Assembly (NCBI GenBank): GCA_026127925.1
Contig: JAJSLM010000009.1
Location: 1-38,039 of the forward strand
Origin: Thermoplasmatales archaeon
Lineage (GTDB): Archaea > Thermoplasmatota > Thermoplasmata > Thermoplasmatales > Thermoplasmataceae
Length of the DNA: 38,039 nucleotides
Reading direction: 5' to 3'
Positions 16,702 through 26,013 of this stretch are shown here, in pieces. Position numbers and translations under genes: made by a program. Positions within the stretch are counted from its first letter, which is position 1. Each line of letters opens with the position of its first letter. A model generated the notes under the pieces. It saw only the letters and a program-made list of their open reading frames with translations. It was not told the origin of the DNA and made no database searches.

Positions 16702-18327
16702 TCATTGCAGTACTATTGGCTCTTCATCCTCGAAGTTCCTCTGAGTTGAATATTCCGGCTCATTTAATTTGTGTTTTAAGCCAGACAGGATCCCAAGCGG
16801 GAAAAAGACTGCGACGGAAACCCCAACAACTACTGCCGTTGTGGTGTAGAATGGAATTATGTTAAGTCCTCCATCACTCCCTATGTAAGTCATTGCAAGG
16901 AGAAAACCGATGTAAACAATGTACCATATCGAGTTTTTTACACTTTTTAAATCTCTTCTTGACGTACCTCTTACCAACGGGAAAATCAGGCCAAATATTA
17001 TCACTGCTATTGTTAAAATCAATACTGAATAGTATACGGTCAACCATCCACTCCAGAAAACTATAAGAGAAGCCGATATGAACGCGAGTGGAGCAAAAAT
17101 ATAGCCGCCAGGGATGCGGTATTTTGTCGATCCCTGTCTTCTGGATACAACAAGCGCTACCGGATTTACTGCGAATCCAAGATAACCCGCCACAACAGCG
17201 TCTTCAATTAAGCCGTATATGCTTGGTATTGGTGCTGCTATGAACGCCAGGATAGCTCCAACAAGCGCAGTGATTAAAAGGGCCCAATAGGGCACTGAAT
17301 ACTTCTTGTGAATGTATTTTACAAGGTTTGGCATAATCTTTGTTCTACCCTGCGCAAAAACTACCCTTGATCCGCCTCCGAGATAAATGTAACCTACTAT
17401 GAATGGGCCAATTATACCTATAATCAGAGTAAGGATGAGAACAAATGGTGCATTATAGCTGTGTGCAAGAGTGATAAACGGATTCCCTTTTATATTCCCG
17501 ATAGACGCCCAGTCACCGGCAGCTATACCGAGTTTTGACCAGTTAATGCCAGTAACAAAAACGAAGTCTAACAAAAGATAAATTAGCAACTGTCCTACAA
17601 CGACAATTACTATTGCCAACGGGAGCTTGCGGAATTTCTTTGATTCTTCTGCATAGTCTGGGATCACCCTAATACCGCCGAAAGCGAACATGGCCAAAGG
17701 TATCGCCAGGAAAACTCCTGAAAAACCAAAAGGTAAAAAACCGTGATAATTAGTTAGGTTTCTAGCATCGAAGAATGTCACTGCTAAACCAATCGCTACT
17801 GCGATATAGAAGAACAATTTCACGATTCCAAAGCCGACAGTTGAGCGGCCGAATGATTTAACGCCAAAGTAGTTGAAAGGTATCATTATTAGCATAAGCC
17901 CGACAGCGACCAACCCCCCCATCAGAGTCGGTCCACCAGAACTCGTGACCAGACTCGGATCGAAAATTGAGAGTCCATCAACCACGGCAAATGCCTCTAT
18001 AGCTGGTATGAAGATATACCAGATCAGATCTGCGAGGGAATTAATAGTATTTGTAAACCATCCATGCGTATACAACGCATATCTAGACGGTCCACCCGCC
18101 TCCGGATAGGTGGTGACCAGTTCTGCATATGTGAGTCCAATGAAAAGATAGAATATACCGCCAATTAGCCAACCAAGCCAGCTTCCAGGACCTGCGATTC
18201 CCGTCATGCCAGCTGCACTGAACAGGATACCAGTGCCAACAGCGCCAACAATTCCGATTATTATCAAATCAAAAAAAGAAAGTTCCTTTTTTAATGGGGT
18301 TCCATGTGATTCGGTAACATCTGTCAC
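16702..18327 (-). CDS. APC-family amino acid permease
   Basis: This 541-residue integral membrane protein has about 12 to 14 hydrophobic helices. The first helix has the unwound glycine-rich segment typical of the amino acid-polyamine-organocation superfamily (GIVGAVGTGILFSA, near residues 26-39), followed by GPGSWLGWLIGG. The short hydrophilic C-terminal tail is acidic. Substrate specificity cannot be told. The GTG start at 18327 lies about 24 bases from a TATA-like TTATTAATATC on this strand, so the mRNA is probably leaderless. The DAO-family oxidase follows 164 bases downstream on the same strand and may use the same substrate. Confidence 0.88.
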   Translation of the reverse strand: MTDVTESHGTPLKKELSFFDLIIIGIVGAVGTGILFSAAGMTGIAGPGSWLGWLIGGIFYLFIGLTYAELVTTYPEAGGPSRYALYTHGWFTNTINSLADLIWYIFIPAIEAFAVVDGLSIFDPSLVTSSGGPTLMGGLVAVGLMLIMIPFNYFGVKSFGRSTVGFGIVKLFFYIAVAIGLAVTFFDARNLTNYHGFLPFGFSGVFLAIPLAMFAFGGIRVIPDYAEESKKFRKLPLAIVIVVVGQLLIYLLLDFVFVTGINWSKLGIAAGDWASIGNIKGNPFITLAHSYNAPFVLILTLIIGIIGPFIVGYIYLGGGSRVVFAQGRTKIMPNLVKYIHKKYSVPYWALLITALVGAILAFIAAPIPSIYGLIEDAVVAGYLGFAVNPVALVVSRRQGSTKYRIPGGYIFAPLAFISASLIVFWSGWLTVYYSVLILTIAVIIFGLIFPLVRGTSRRDLKSVKNSIWYIVYIGFLLAMTYIGSDGGLNIIPFYTTTAVVVGVSVAVFFPLGILSGLKHKLNEPEYSTQRNFEDEEPIVLQ

Positions 18328-18620
18328 ACAAATGAATCAACATGATATTAATAAATGTTTTGCACACTATTTTATTTTAACACTATTAAACTTCTACAAT
18401 ACTCTATAGTTCTTTGTGTAAGCCTGGCAATCGGATAATCAAACAAAGGACAAATAGCAGAAATTTGCAAATTAAACTATCGGTTCTAGTTCGATAGGCA
18501 TGTTACAAATGGAAGACTTGGTCAAAGTTTAAAAAGTGACACTCTTTACCATGACACTTATGCTCAAGTTTATATTTTAGATTGTACTTTGTATTTATTC
18601 TGGTGTGGGGGTAATGGTTA
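18328..18620. other. Intergenic region with a hairpin; promoters on both sides
   Basis: No gene is seen. The permease promoter (TATA-like box centred near 18351, minus strand) lies at the left end. CTATCG (18477-18482) pairs with CGATAG (18492-18497) around a 9-base loop. At the right end a TATA-like TTTATATTTTAG (about 18570-18581) is followed by a G-rich TGTGGGGGT just before the next gene, which can serve as its ribosome binding site. Confidence 0.4.
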
Positions 18621-19148
18621 ATGAGTCATACTGTAAAGTGGATGCTCGTATTTATTGTGATCCTAGCACTTCTCACACCAGCCCTTGTTTATGAGGCCGG
18701 GCCACATCCGCACAGAGTTACAACATTGGTTGCGGGAGATATCAACGGTTATTTCGCATCAAACGTTCCGGTATATTATGAAGATATAAATTCTGTACAA
18801 AAATCCACTTATTTATATGTGCAGCTCAATGTGTCTCCAGGTTGTGCTTTTGGCAGTTTTCCATTCGAATTTGAAGTCCGTGTGGTTGGTGTTTCTCTTG
18901 CAAACACATCAATGCTTTATGTATCATTACAAATAGCCAGCATAAACTATGAAAACGAATCGAGGAAAGCGATATTTATTAGCGAAAATAATTTTGACGG
19001 GACCGAATTGATTTATTTCTATGAGGCCATGGGATTCAACAAGAATTCCGGATCTGTTTCAGACCTATTCCTGAACGGTTCTATAGGCGTTTACTATTCA
19101 TATGGCCCATTTTCTCAAGCTGAGAAATGTTTTCCATTGGATCCATGA
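18621..19148 (+). CDS. Exported protein of unknown function
   Basis: I do not recognise this 175-residue protein. Residues about 6-25 form a single hydrophobic segment (WMLVFIVILALLTPALVY) after a short N-terminus with a lysine. This makes a signal peptide or N-terminal anchor with the rest outside the membrane. The outer part is predicted mostly beta, from its alternating hydrophobic pattern. It has four or more NxS/T sequons (for example NVS, NTS, NES, NGS) and two cysteines (in SPGCAFG and AEKCFP) that could form a disulfide. The upstream TATA-like box and G-rich leader support expression. It stands alone between two minus-strand genes. Confidence 0.65.
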   Translation: MSHTVKWMLVFIVILALLTPALVYEAGPHPHRVTTLVAGDINGYFASNVPVYYEDINSVQKSTYLYVQLNVSPGCAFGSFPFEFEVRVVGVSLANTSMLYVSLQIASINYENESRKAIFISENNFDGTELIYFYEAMGFNKNSGSVSDLFLNGSIGVYYSYGPFSQAEKCFPLDP

Positions 19149-19203
19149 GGAGACCGATGTAACACCACGTAACAAATAAAATAAAGATGTTTTTGTAAAA
19201 ATA

Positions 19204-21555
19204 TTATTTGTCGCATCTGCCCGTTGGGCAAGCAGGATCGAAAGTTGCATCCAGTTTCAAGTATTTTTCAGGGACTTTTGCGATAAGCTCAAGAGTTTGT
19301 CTTTCTGAATCTGGCCTTACCTTTTCCTCTTCTTTTTCCTTTCTGCTTTCTGAGCCAGAGTATAGGACCTGTTCACTCTTGCTTCGGTCCCTGTAGACGG
19401 TTATTCCCTTGCAATGAAGTTCATGGGCCATCATATATGCTTTAGCTATATCTTCTGGAGTTGCGGTCGTTGGAAGATTTATGGTCTTCGAGACGCCAGA
19501 ATCGCAATATCTCTGGAAAGTAGCCTGCATGAGGACATGCCATTCGGGATCAATCTCGTGTGCGGTCACAAATATGTTTTTTATGTCACCTGGTAGCTCG
19601 ATTCCATGGAGCGTTCCTGTCTTTGCAATTTCCTGCATCAGCCCGTCAGAGTAGAGCCCTCTCTCCTTCAAGATCTCCTCAAGAAATGGATTTGCCTCCA
19701 TTAATTCCTGTCCATTTAACACATGCCTTACGTAAGCGAGAGCAAATAGGGGTTCTATGGAAGATGAGCAGTTGGCTATGATCGAAATGGTACCTGTAGG
19801 TGCTATAGTCGTCGTTGTTGAGTTTCTCATAGTAATCCCGTTCTTTTCATGAAGCGATCCGTACCACCCTGGAAATACCACGCGTTCCTCAGCCAGCCTG
19901 TGTGATTCGTCATGTGATATTTCATCCAAGAAACTCATCACTTTCTCCCCGGTCTCCAACGCATCTCCGGTGTTGTAAGGAATCCTGAGCATTACGAGAA
20001 GATCGGCGAAACCCATGTATCCGAGACCTATCTTTCTTGTTGTTCTGGCCATTCGTTCTATCTTTTCTACCGGAAACTTATTGGCATCGATGACATCGTC
20101 CAGGAATCTAGTAGAGAGTCTTACAACATATTCCAACCGTCCCCAGTCTATTTCCCCATCCTTGACAAACTTATTCAAGTTTATCGAACCGAGGTTGCAT
20201 GGTTCGTAAGGCATAAGGGGCTGTTCGCCACATGGGTTTGTTGCTTCTATCTCTCCTATATGTTTAACTGGATTCTTCCTGTTCATTTCATCCAGAAATA
20301 TCAGTCCCGGATCGGCGGTTTGCCAGGCTTTATTTACTATCGTGTCCCACATTACTCTCGCCTTAACTCTCCTCACAACCTTGTGTGACCGAGGACTGAT
20401 CAGATCGACGTAATCATCGTTCTCCAGCTTTTCGAAAAATTCATCGGTCATACCCACAGATATATTGAAATTGCTGAGCACGGTATTTTCTGAATCCTTG
20501 CTCATAATGAAGTCCATTATGTCTGGATGATCATATCTGAGTATACCCATATTTGCTCCTCTCCTTTTCCCACCCTGCTTGATTACATCAGTGGTCGTAT
20601 CGAATATACGCATAAAGGAGACCGGTCCAGAGGCAACACCCTTTGTTGAACCGACGAGATCATCCTTTTCCCTTAATCTGGAGAAAGAAAAACCAGTTCC
20701 ACCACCGGATTTGTGTATCATCGCCTGGTATTTCAGGGCATCAAATATTTCCTCAATACTGTCACCTACTGGCAGCACGAAACATGCCGATAATTGCCCA
20801 AGTCTGGCACCCGCATTCATCAGCGTAGGTGAATTCGGAACGAATTCAAGATTTTTCATTACGTTGTAGAACTTTTCGATAGTCTCTGGTGCCGTTGTTG
20901 GTTTTGTCTGTGCAAAATCCAGGAATCCATCAAAGGAACCAGTTAATACATTCTCTTCTACGAGGTGATTAAACGCTCTTTTCAAGACTTCCATATGATA
21001 TTTATCGAAATTACCAAACAATTTGCCATTTTCAGGTAACTTGCCAGTTTTCTGAAATTTCATGTAATCGTACAGCAATTCAACAACGCCCACATGAGAT
21101 GCAACACGAGCAAACATCTGACTAGGTGTCTCAATGATTTTTCCATCTTCGTCTTTTAATAGATAGCGAGCTTCGAGGGTCTTGACCGCGTTTATAGACA
21201 GTTTAAGGTCGTCTGTTACTCCTAGTCTTAGTTTTTCTTCCCTTATTGCCTTTCTTCTCTCCCTGTAGAGTATGTACGTTCTGGCCACTTCATTGTATCT
21301 GTTCCCTTTTTTTGATAGTGACATTAATGTTGTTTCGACTTTATCCTGAATCTGTTCGACCGTAGGTTTTTCTGTTTCTTTTTCAAGATCCTTCACAACC
21401 CTTGTGGCTATGTCCTCAGCCTCTTTCATTGAACCAGTCTTAACTGAGAGCATCGCTTTGTATATTGCCCGTGAGATCTTTGATTGATCGAATTCTACTA
21501 CTGTTCCATCTCTCTTGATTATTTCCTTTATACTACTTTCTTGCTTAGATAACAT
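19204..21555 (-). CDS. nrdJ: Adenosylcobalamin-dependent ribonucleoside-diphosphate reductase (class II)
   Basis: The 783-residue product makes deoxyribonucleotides with a B12 radical. An ATP-cone fills the first 100 or so residues (IKRDGTVVEFDQSKI), so allosteric control by ATP/dATP is likely. Catalytic residues are visible: Cys258 (LSACFV), then Asn440, Cys442 and Glu444 (ATNPCGEQ), and Cys453 (EPCNLGSINL). The C-terminal tail ends in CPTGRCDK, with Cys776 and Cys781 as the probable re-reducing pair; a longer zinc-binding tail seen in many homologues is absent. No intein is present. A Shine-Dalgarno AGGTGA lies 5 bases before the ATG. T-rich sequence follows the stop. Confidence 0.95.
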   Translation of the reverse strand: MLSKQESSIKEIIKRDGTVVEFDQSKISRAIYKAMLSVKTGSMKEAEDIATRVVKDLEKETEKPTVEQIQDKVETTLMSLSKKGNRYNEVARTYILYRERRKAIREEKLRLGVTDDLKLSINAVKTLEARYLLKDEDGKIIETPSQMFARVASHVGVVELLYDYMKFQKTGKLPENGKLFGNFDKYHMEVLKRAFNHLVEENVLTGSFDGFLDFAQTKPTTAPETIEKFYNVMKNLEFVPNSPTLMNAGARLGQLSACFVLPVGDSIEEIFDALKYQAMIHKSGGGTGFSFSRLREKDDLVGSTKGVASGPVSFMRIFDTTTDVIKQGGKRRGANMGILRYDHPDIMDFIMSKDSENTVLSNFNISVGMTDEFFEKLENDDYVDLISPRSHKVVRRVKARVMWDTIVNKAWQTADPGLIFLDEMNRKNPVKHIGEIEATNPCGEQPLMPYEPCNLGSINLNKFVKDGEIDWGRLEYVVRLSTRFLDDVIDANKFPVEKIERMARTTRKIGLGYMGFADLLVMLRIPYNTGDALETGEKVMSFLDEISHDESHRLAEERVVFPGWYGSLHEKNGITMRNSTTTTIAPTGTISIIANCSSSIEPLFALAYVRHVLNGQELMEANPFLEEILKERGLYSDGLMQEIAKTGTLHGIELPGDIKNIFVTAHEIDPEWHVLMQATFQRYCDSGVSKTINLPTTATPEDIAKAYMMAHELHCKGITVYRDRSKSEQVLYSGSESRKEKEEEKVRPDSERQTLELIAKVPEKYLKLDATFDPACPTGRCDK

Positions 21556-21817
21556 TATTTCACCTAATGTCGGTAACCTTGCGATCTGTTAGAGGTATTT
21601 CATTCCATGTATTATCTATGTTGATTCAAACCCGTTAATAAATTGAAAAATATCTGGTTATTGACATGGTTATATAATTGATAATTCTACAAAATACTTT
21701 TCTTATACTTATGTTATGTGTATTCATATTACTAATAGGCGTCAATTTTCTCGTCAATCCCACTCTACGTTTGGAACGGATTTTAGTATTTCATGGAATC
21801 AAATTTACTTGTCAACA

Positions 21818-21830
21818 TTAATATTTACAT
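21818..21830 (+). promoter_or_regulatory. TATA box of the formimidoyltransferase gene
   Basis: A TTAATATTTA box lies about 25 bases upstream of the ATG at 21847. No Shine-Dalgarno site precedes that ATG, so a leaderless transcript beginning at or next to the ATG is likely. This argues against the earlier in-frame starts at 21793 and 21829. Confidence 0.5.
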
Positions 21831-21846
21831 GGGCAATCCTACATAT

Positions 21847-22743
21847 ATGAAAATAATTGAGTGTGTCCCTAACTTCAGTGAGGGTAGAAACGATCAGGTG
21901 GTATCTGACATTGTTTCTGTTATATCGTCTGTATCATCAATTCGGATCCTGGACAAGGAAATGGATGCAAACCACAACAGAAGTGTTATAACCTTTGTTG
22001 GAGAACCTGAAATGGTTCTTTCGGCAGCTTATTCAGCCATAAAACGCGCATCCGAGTTAATTGATTTGAACAAACACACTGGTGAACACCCACGGTTCGG
22101 GGCTACGGACGTTGTTCCGTTTATACCCCTGGGTGACGTCAAGATGGAAGACTGCATTAAGCTCTCAAGGGATCTAGGGGAACGAGTGGGATCGGAACTT
22201 GGTATTCCCGTATATCTTTACGGAGAAGCTGCAAATCTGGAGTGGCGAAAGGATCTCGGCAGCATAAGAAGCAAGAATTTTCAATACGAGCAGTTGCGCT
22301 CATCTATAAACGAACCTAAATGGAAACCTGATTATGGCCCATCCACGGTTGGTCCAGCCGGTGCGACAATTATAGGTGCAAGAGATTTCCTGATAGCCTA
22401 TAACGTAAATCTACGAACAAAAGATCTCGAAGTAGGGAAAAAAATTGCTCGTGCACTCAGAGCAAAGGATGGTGGTCTCACTTTCGTAAAATCATTGGCA
22501 TTCTATCTGGAGGACAAAGAGATGGTTCAGATATCCATGAACCTGACAAATTTCAGGAAAACACCAGTATACCGTGCTTTTGAGCTTGTCAGGCTTGAAG
22601 CGTCACGGTTTGGGGTAAGTATTGCCGAATCTGAAGTTGTAGGTCTCATCCCGCTTGACGCAGTTGTCGATTCTATAAAATACTATTTACAGCTGAATGA
22701 ATTCAGTTCCAGTCAGATACTTGAGAAAAGGATGTGGGAATGA
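21847..22743 (+). CDS. Glutamate formimidoyltransferase
   Basis: The 298-residue product matches the N-terminal domain of FTCD, which moves the formimidoyl group from formimidoyl-glutamate, a product of histidine breakdown, to tetrahydrofolate. The ECVPNFSEGR opening, the HNRSVITFVG segment with the active-site histidine, and the GEHPRFGATDVVPF motif are all present. In animals this domain is fused to the cyclodeaminase; here the two are separate, adjacent genes. The ATG at 21847 is preferred because homologues begin here and a TATA-like box lies about 25 bases upstream. The stop overlaps the next start as ATGA, which indicates coupled translation. Other histidine-degradation genes are not in the window. 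Confidence 0.92.
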   Translation: MKIIECVPNFSEGRNDQVVSDIVSVISSVSSIRILDKEMDANHNRSVITFVGEPEMVLSAAYSAIKRASELIDLNKHTGEHPRFGATDVVPFIPLGDVKMEDCIKLSRDLGERVGSELGIPVYLYGEAANLEWRKDLGSIRSKNFQYEQLRSSINEPKWKPDYGPSTVGPAGATIIGARDFLIAYNVNLRTKDLEVGKKIARALRAKDGGLTFVKSLAFYLEDKEMVQISMNLTNFRKTPVYRAFELVRLEASRFGVSIAESEVVGLIPLDAVVDSIKYYLQLNEFSSSQILEKRMWE

Positions 22744-23335
22744 TGGAATCTATGGATAGTTTCCTTGAAAGGTTGGCCCAGCCTACCGCAGCACCGGGTG
22801 GTGGTGCAGCTAGTGCATCAGTCACAATAATCGCATCGTCGCTTGTCTCGATGGTTGCGGGCCTCACCGTGGGGAAAAAAGGGTATGAAAATCATCAGGA
22901 AAAGATAGCAGAACTTCTTATACGTTCAAAGGAGATTCGGAGCGAGTTAAGAAGGCTTATGGAAGAAGATGAGAATTCATTTGGTCTCATTGTTTCGGCC
23001 TGGAAACTCCCAAAGAATACAGAGGAAGAAAAAAACAAGAGGTCTCTGGAAATAGCTCCCCCTGGAAGATTGCTTCGACTTCACAGGAAGTTCTGAGGCA
23101 GGCTGCCCTGATCGCCAGGATAGGAATAAAAAGTGCAGCGACAGATGCCGGATGTGCTCTAGAATTTTCCATGGCGGCCATAAAGGGTGCACTGGAAAAC
23201 ATAAAGATAAATCTAAAATCTGTCAAGGACGAGGGAATAAAGGAATCCGAGAACATGAAAATGAGGGTCTTCATGGAGGATTCCGAAACAACATACCGTG
23301 AAGGACTCAGTGTCGTTGAGGAAAGGATTGCGTGA
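22740..23335 (+). pseudogene. Formimidoyltetrahydrofolate cyclodeaminase, frameshifted
   Basis: This is the cyclodeaminase domain of FTCD, which closes formimido-THF to methenyl-THF and releases ammonia. The first part (22740-23062) carries the family opening PTAAPGGGAASAS. It then runs into a C5 run at 23058-23062 and stops early at 23096. Reading on in the frame shifted by one base from TGG at 23063 restores the rest of the family (KSAATDAGCALEFSMAAIKG, then NIKINLKSVKDE) and ends in TGA at 23333-23335. Restoring one C gives a protein of about 198 residues, the normal length. This may be a sequencing or assembly error, a real inactivating mutation, or less likely recoding. Start 22740 overlaps the previous stop. 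Confidence 0.85.
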
Positions 23336-23341
23336 TACACT

Positions 23342-24562
23342 TTGTCTACAAATCTACCGGACATCGGCGAAATTAAGAAAGCAGAAACGTACCTAGAGGG
23401 GAAGATCAACAGGACTCCCCTGCAGAGATCGGCAACATTCAGTACGCTTTACGATACCGATCTGTACTTTAAAATGGAGAACTGGCAGAAAACAGGTTCG
23501 TTCAAGAGCAGGGGCGCATTATACCGTATTTCAAAACTTAGCGAAGATGAGAGAAAACGCGGTGTTATCACAGCGAGTTCTGGTAATCATGCTCAGGGCG
23601 TTGCATTTGCGGCAAAATATTCCGGCATAAAGGCAAAGATCGTTATGCCAGAGACAACGATCCCAGCCAAGATAAATGCAGTATTGAACTATGGGGCGGA
23701 GGTGGTTCTCAAGGGGCAGGACTATTCAGATGCACGATCCATCGCCTCGGAAATACAGAAAAATGAGGGGCGTACTTTCATCGAGGCGTTCAACGATCCC
23801 TATGTGATTGCTGGCCAGGGCACTATAGGCCTGGAGATTTACAGGGATCTCAAAGATGTCGATACGGTGATAGTCCCAGTTGGTGGTGGCGGTCTTATCT
23901 CAGGAATATCCATAGCACTTAAATCACTTAATAAAAACATCAGGGTCATCGGCGTAGAATCCGAACTTTCTGACTCAATGAAGGAATCACTGGAAGCAGG
24001 CAAGATTGTAGCACACACATCGGGAAACAGCATTGCGGATGGTATCTCGGTAAAGTATCCGGGTGAACTCACTCTTGAAGCAGCAAAACAGAACGTGGAT
24101 GATATAGTTACTGTCAGCGACGAGACAATTGCAATGGCGATATACAAGCTGCTGGAGAGGAGCAAGATACTCGTAGAACCTTCTGGTGCAGCGGCATTTG
24201 CTGCGATCATGGAGAACAAGGTAGATGTTAAAGGGAGAAAAACTGTTGTTTTACTGTCTGGTGGCAACATAAATTTTCTGCTCTTGTCAAAGATAATATA
24301 CAAGTGCATGGAGATTGAATCTAAGCTTGTAAGGATTGAATTCAAGATTCCTGACCGCCCCGGATCGCTGCTGAAAATCTCTTCCGCAATTTCATCCGTC
24401 CTCGGGAATATTTACCATGCCGAAGTTGATAATCTTGCGAGGAACACACCGATAGGTTTCCAAACGGTCACGTTTTCTGTCAACCTAAGAGACGAGAATC
24501 ATCTTAAAATCCTCATTGAAAAGATCAAAACACTTGGTTTCGACTTCGAGATCGTTACCTGA
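23342..24562 (+). CDS. ilvA: Threonine ammonia-lyase with ACT domain
   Basis: The enzyme deaminates threonine (and usually serine) to 2-oxobutyrate (or pyruvate). The 406-residue product has the PLP lysine Lys55 in GSFKSRGA, the phosphate-binding SSGNHAQG loop (79-86) and the glycine-rich VGGGGLISG segment. A single C-terminal ACT domain covers about residues 325-406 (IEFKIPDRPGSLLKI), suggesting feedback or allosteric control. The start is a TTG at 23342, 6 bases after the cyclodeaminase stop; GTGAT just upstream may be its ribosome binding site. The position implies one transcript with the formimidoyl-glutamate genes. The last 8 bases overlap the convergent acylphosphatase gene. Confidence 0.93.
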   Translation: MSTNLPDIGEIKKAETYLEGKINRTPLQRSATFSTLYDTDLYFKMENWQKTGSFKSRGALYRISKLSEDERKRGVITASSGNHAQGVAFAAKYSGIKAKIVMPETTIPAKINAVLNYGAEVVLKGQDYSDARSIASEIQKNEGRTFIEAFNDPYVIAGQGTIGLEIYRDLKDVDTVIVPVGGGGLISGISIALKSLNKNIRVIGVESELSDSMKESLEAGKIVAHTSGNSIADGISVKYPGELTLEAAKQNVDDIVTVSDETIAMAIYKLLERSKILVEPSGAAAFAAIMENKVDVKGRKTVVLLSGGNINFLLLSKIIYKCMEIESKLVRIEFKIPDRPGSLLKISSAISSVLGNIYHAEVDNLARNTPIGFQTVTFSVNLRDENHLKILIEKIKTLGFDFEIVT

Positions 24563-24836
24563 TAACGCTGAAATCACAGTGGTTTTCCGTGGGTACATCT
24601 TCAATGTCTACACTATCAACTATGGCGGGAAAGAGTTCTGTTTTAGATCTTTCGATCATCTCCATAATGCGCTCTTCTTTTCCTTCGAAATGTGCCTCCA
24701 CTGTTCCATCAGCAAGGTTTCTGATCCACCCATTCAATCCAAGCGAAGTTGCGAGTTCAGAAGCATTTGCCCTGAAATTGACACCCTGCACTCTTCCATG
24801 GAATATCACCTTCTTTGCGATCACCATGTTCATCAA
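24555..24836 (-). CDS. acyP: Acylphosphatase
   Basis: The enzyme hydrolyses carboxyl-phosphate bonds such as that of acetyl or carbamoyl phosphate. The 93-residue size is typical. The signature HGRVQGVNFRANA carries the phosphate-binding Arg22, and Asn40 lies in GWIRNLADGTVEAHFEG, the second active-site element. The start overlaps the stop of the upstream DRG GTPase gene as ATGA, so the two are translationally coupled. An in-frame ATG three codons later (MVIAKK) is an alternative start that would fit the family's usual length. Confidence 0.92.
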   Translation of the reverse strand: MMNMVIAKKVIFHGRVQGVNFRANASELATSLGLNGWIRNLADGTVEAHFEGKEERIMEMIERSKTELFPAIVDSVDIEDVPTENHCDFSVIR

Positions 24837-25912
24837 TTCCTGCTTATTATTGTTATGACGTCCTCATCAAGCAAATCATAATCAAGACCAACCCTCAACT
24901 CTCCCTGTTTTCTATTAGGTCCGGAAATTATCGCGTACCTGTATGTCGATATCATATTTCTGCTGATCTTTCTTGCCACATCCCTTACTTTTGATCCTTT
25001 CCTCAGCACCATCGGTCTTTCCATGTCGACCTCGCCTGATTTCTTTCTCATATAGACTCTTATCAAATCCAGCGAATCGAAAATTAAGTCCTTTAACTCC
25101 GGAATATTTCGCCCTGTTTTAGCGGAAACCTGAATGTACGTACCAGGGAGCTGTTCCATGTTGTCGCTTGTGTGCGGCAGATCAACTTTGTTAACTATGA
25201 ATATCGCCGGCACATAAACGACATTCCCTTTAAGATAGTCGATCAGATCTTCCACTCTTACCGATTCCCTGATGTATATGTCCGCACTAACTATCTTGAA
25301 CTCTTTCAATATTAGCCTTACCTGTTCCTCGTCGATGTCGATCCATTTCGGTTTGTGCAACCGCATTCCGCCGATGTGTGTCTTTTTAACCTCAATACTC
25401 TTTTTCTTCTCATTCAGGACAATCCCGCTGTTGTGAAGTTCCCTGATAATCTTTTCAATGCCCTTCGTGTCAACATCCGTAACAATGATTACAAGATCAG
25501 CTCCACGAACGATGCTCAGGACTTCCCTCCCCCTGCCTGCACCCCTGCTCGCGTTCTCCACTATGCCTGGTAGATCAAGTATCTGTATCTGAGCTCCTTT
25601 GTAATTAAGAATTCCTGGAACAACCTTAAGTGTTGTGAATGCGAAATTTCCGACCTCACTTTCCTGCGACGTCAGAGCGTTCAGGAGACTGCTCTTGCCG
25701 ACGTTAGGGAATCCAACTAGCGCAACTGTAGCATCACCGCTCTTAGGAATGGCAAATCCAGAAGTGGACCCGCCTTTCTGGCTTTCCATTTCCAGCGTGA
25801 GCTTCGAAAGTTTTGCTTTCAGAAGGCCTATGTGCTTCTCAGTAGCTTTGTTATATTCGGTCTTCTGTAGTTCCTCTTCTATACTCTTTATTCGATCTTG
25901 GATTGTAGGCAT
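24833..25912 (-). CDS. DRG-family GTPase with TGS domain
   Basis: The 359-residue product is an Obg-superfamily GTPase of the archaeal/eukaryotic DRG type. An N-terminal coiled, lysine- and glutamate-rich helix (about 1-50) precedes Walker A GFPNVGKS (67-74), the T-rich switch I (FAFTTL), DLPG (113-116) and NKVD. A C-terminal TGS domain is visible over about residues 290-359, ending in DYDLLDEDVITI. DRG proteins associate with ribosomes and are linked to translation. A TATA-like AAGTTTTATTTAGG lies about 28 bases upstream of the ATG. The acylphosphatase gene is coupled to its 3' end. Confidence 0.93.
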   Translation of the reverse strand: MPTIQDRIKSIEEELQKTEYNKATEKHIGLLKAKLSKLTLEMESQKGGSTSGFAIPKSGDATVALVGFPNVGKSSLLNALTSQESEVGNFAFTTLKVVPGILNYKGAQIQILDLPGIVENASRGAGRGREVLSIVRGADLVIIVTDVDTKGIEKIIRELHNSGIVLNEKKKSIEVKKTHIGGMRLHKPKWIDIDEEQVRLILKEFKIVSADIYIRESVRVEDLIDYLKGNVVYVPAIFIVNKVDLPHTSDNMEQLPGTYIQVSAKTGRNIPELKDLIFDSLDLIRVYMRKKSGEVDMERPMVLRKGSKVRDVARKISRNMISTYRYAIISGPNRKQGELRVGLDYDLLDEDVITIISRN

Positions 25913-26013
25913 TTCTTACAAAGGTTATTGGACACCTAAATAAAACTTAAACTATTCCTGCTGATTCTTTAAAACTGATTATGCACAATAGAATTAACCT
26001 AACAAGTTTTCAG

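Noticed and set aside
20643-20828. Frames on the plus strand inside nrdJ
   Set aside because: Shadows of a strongly conserved gene in the opposite orientation.
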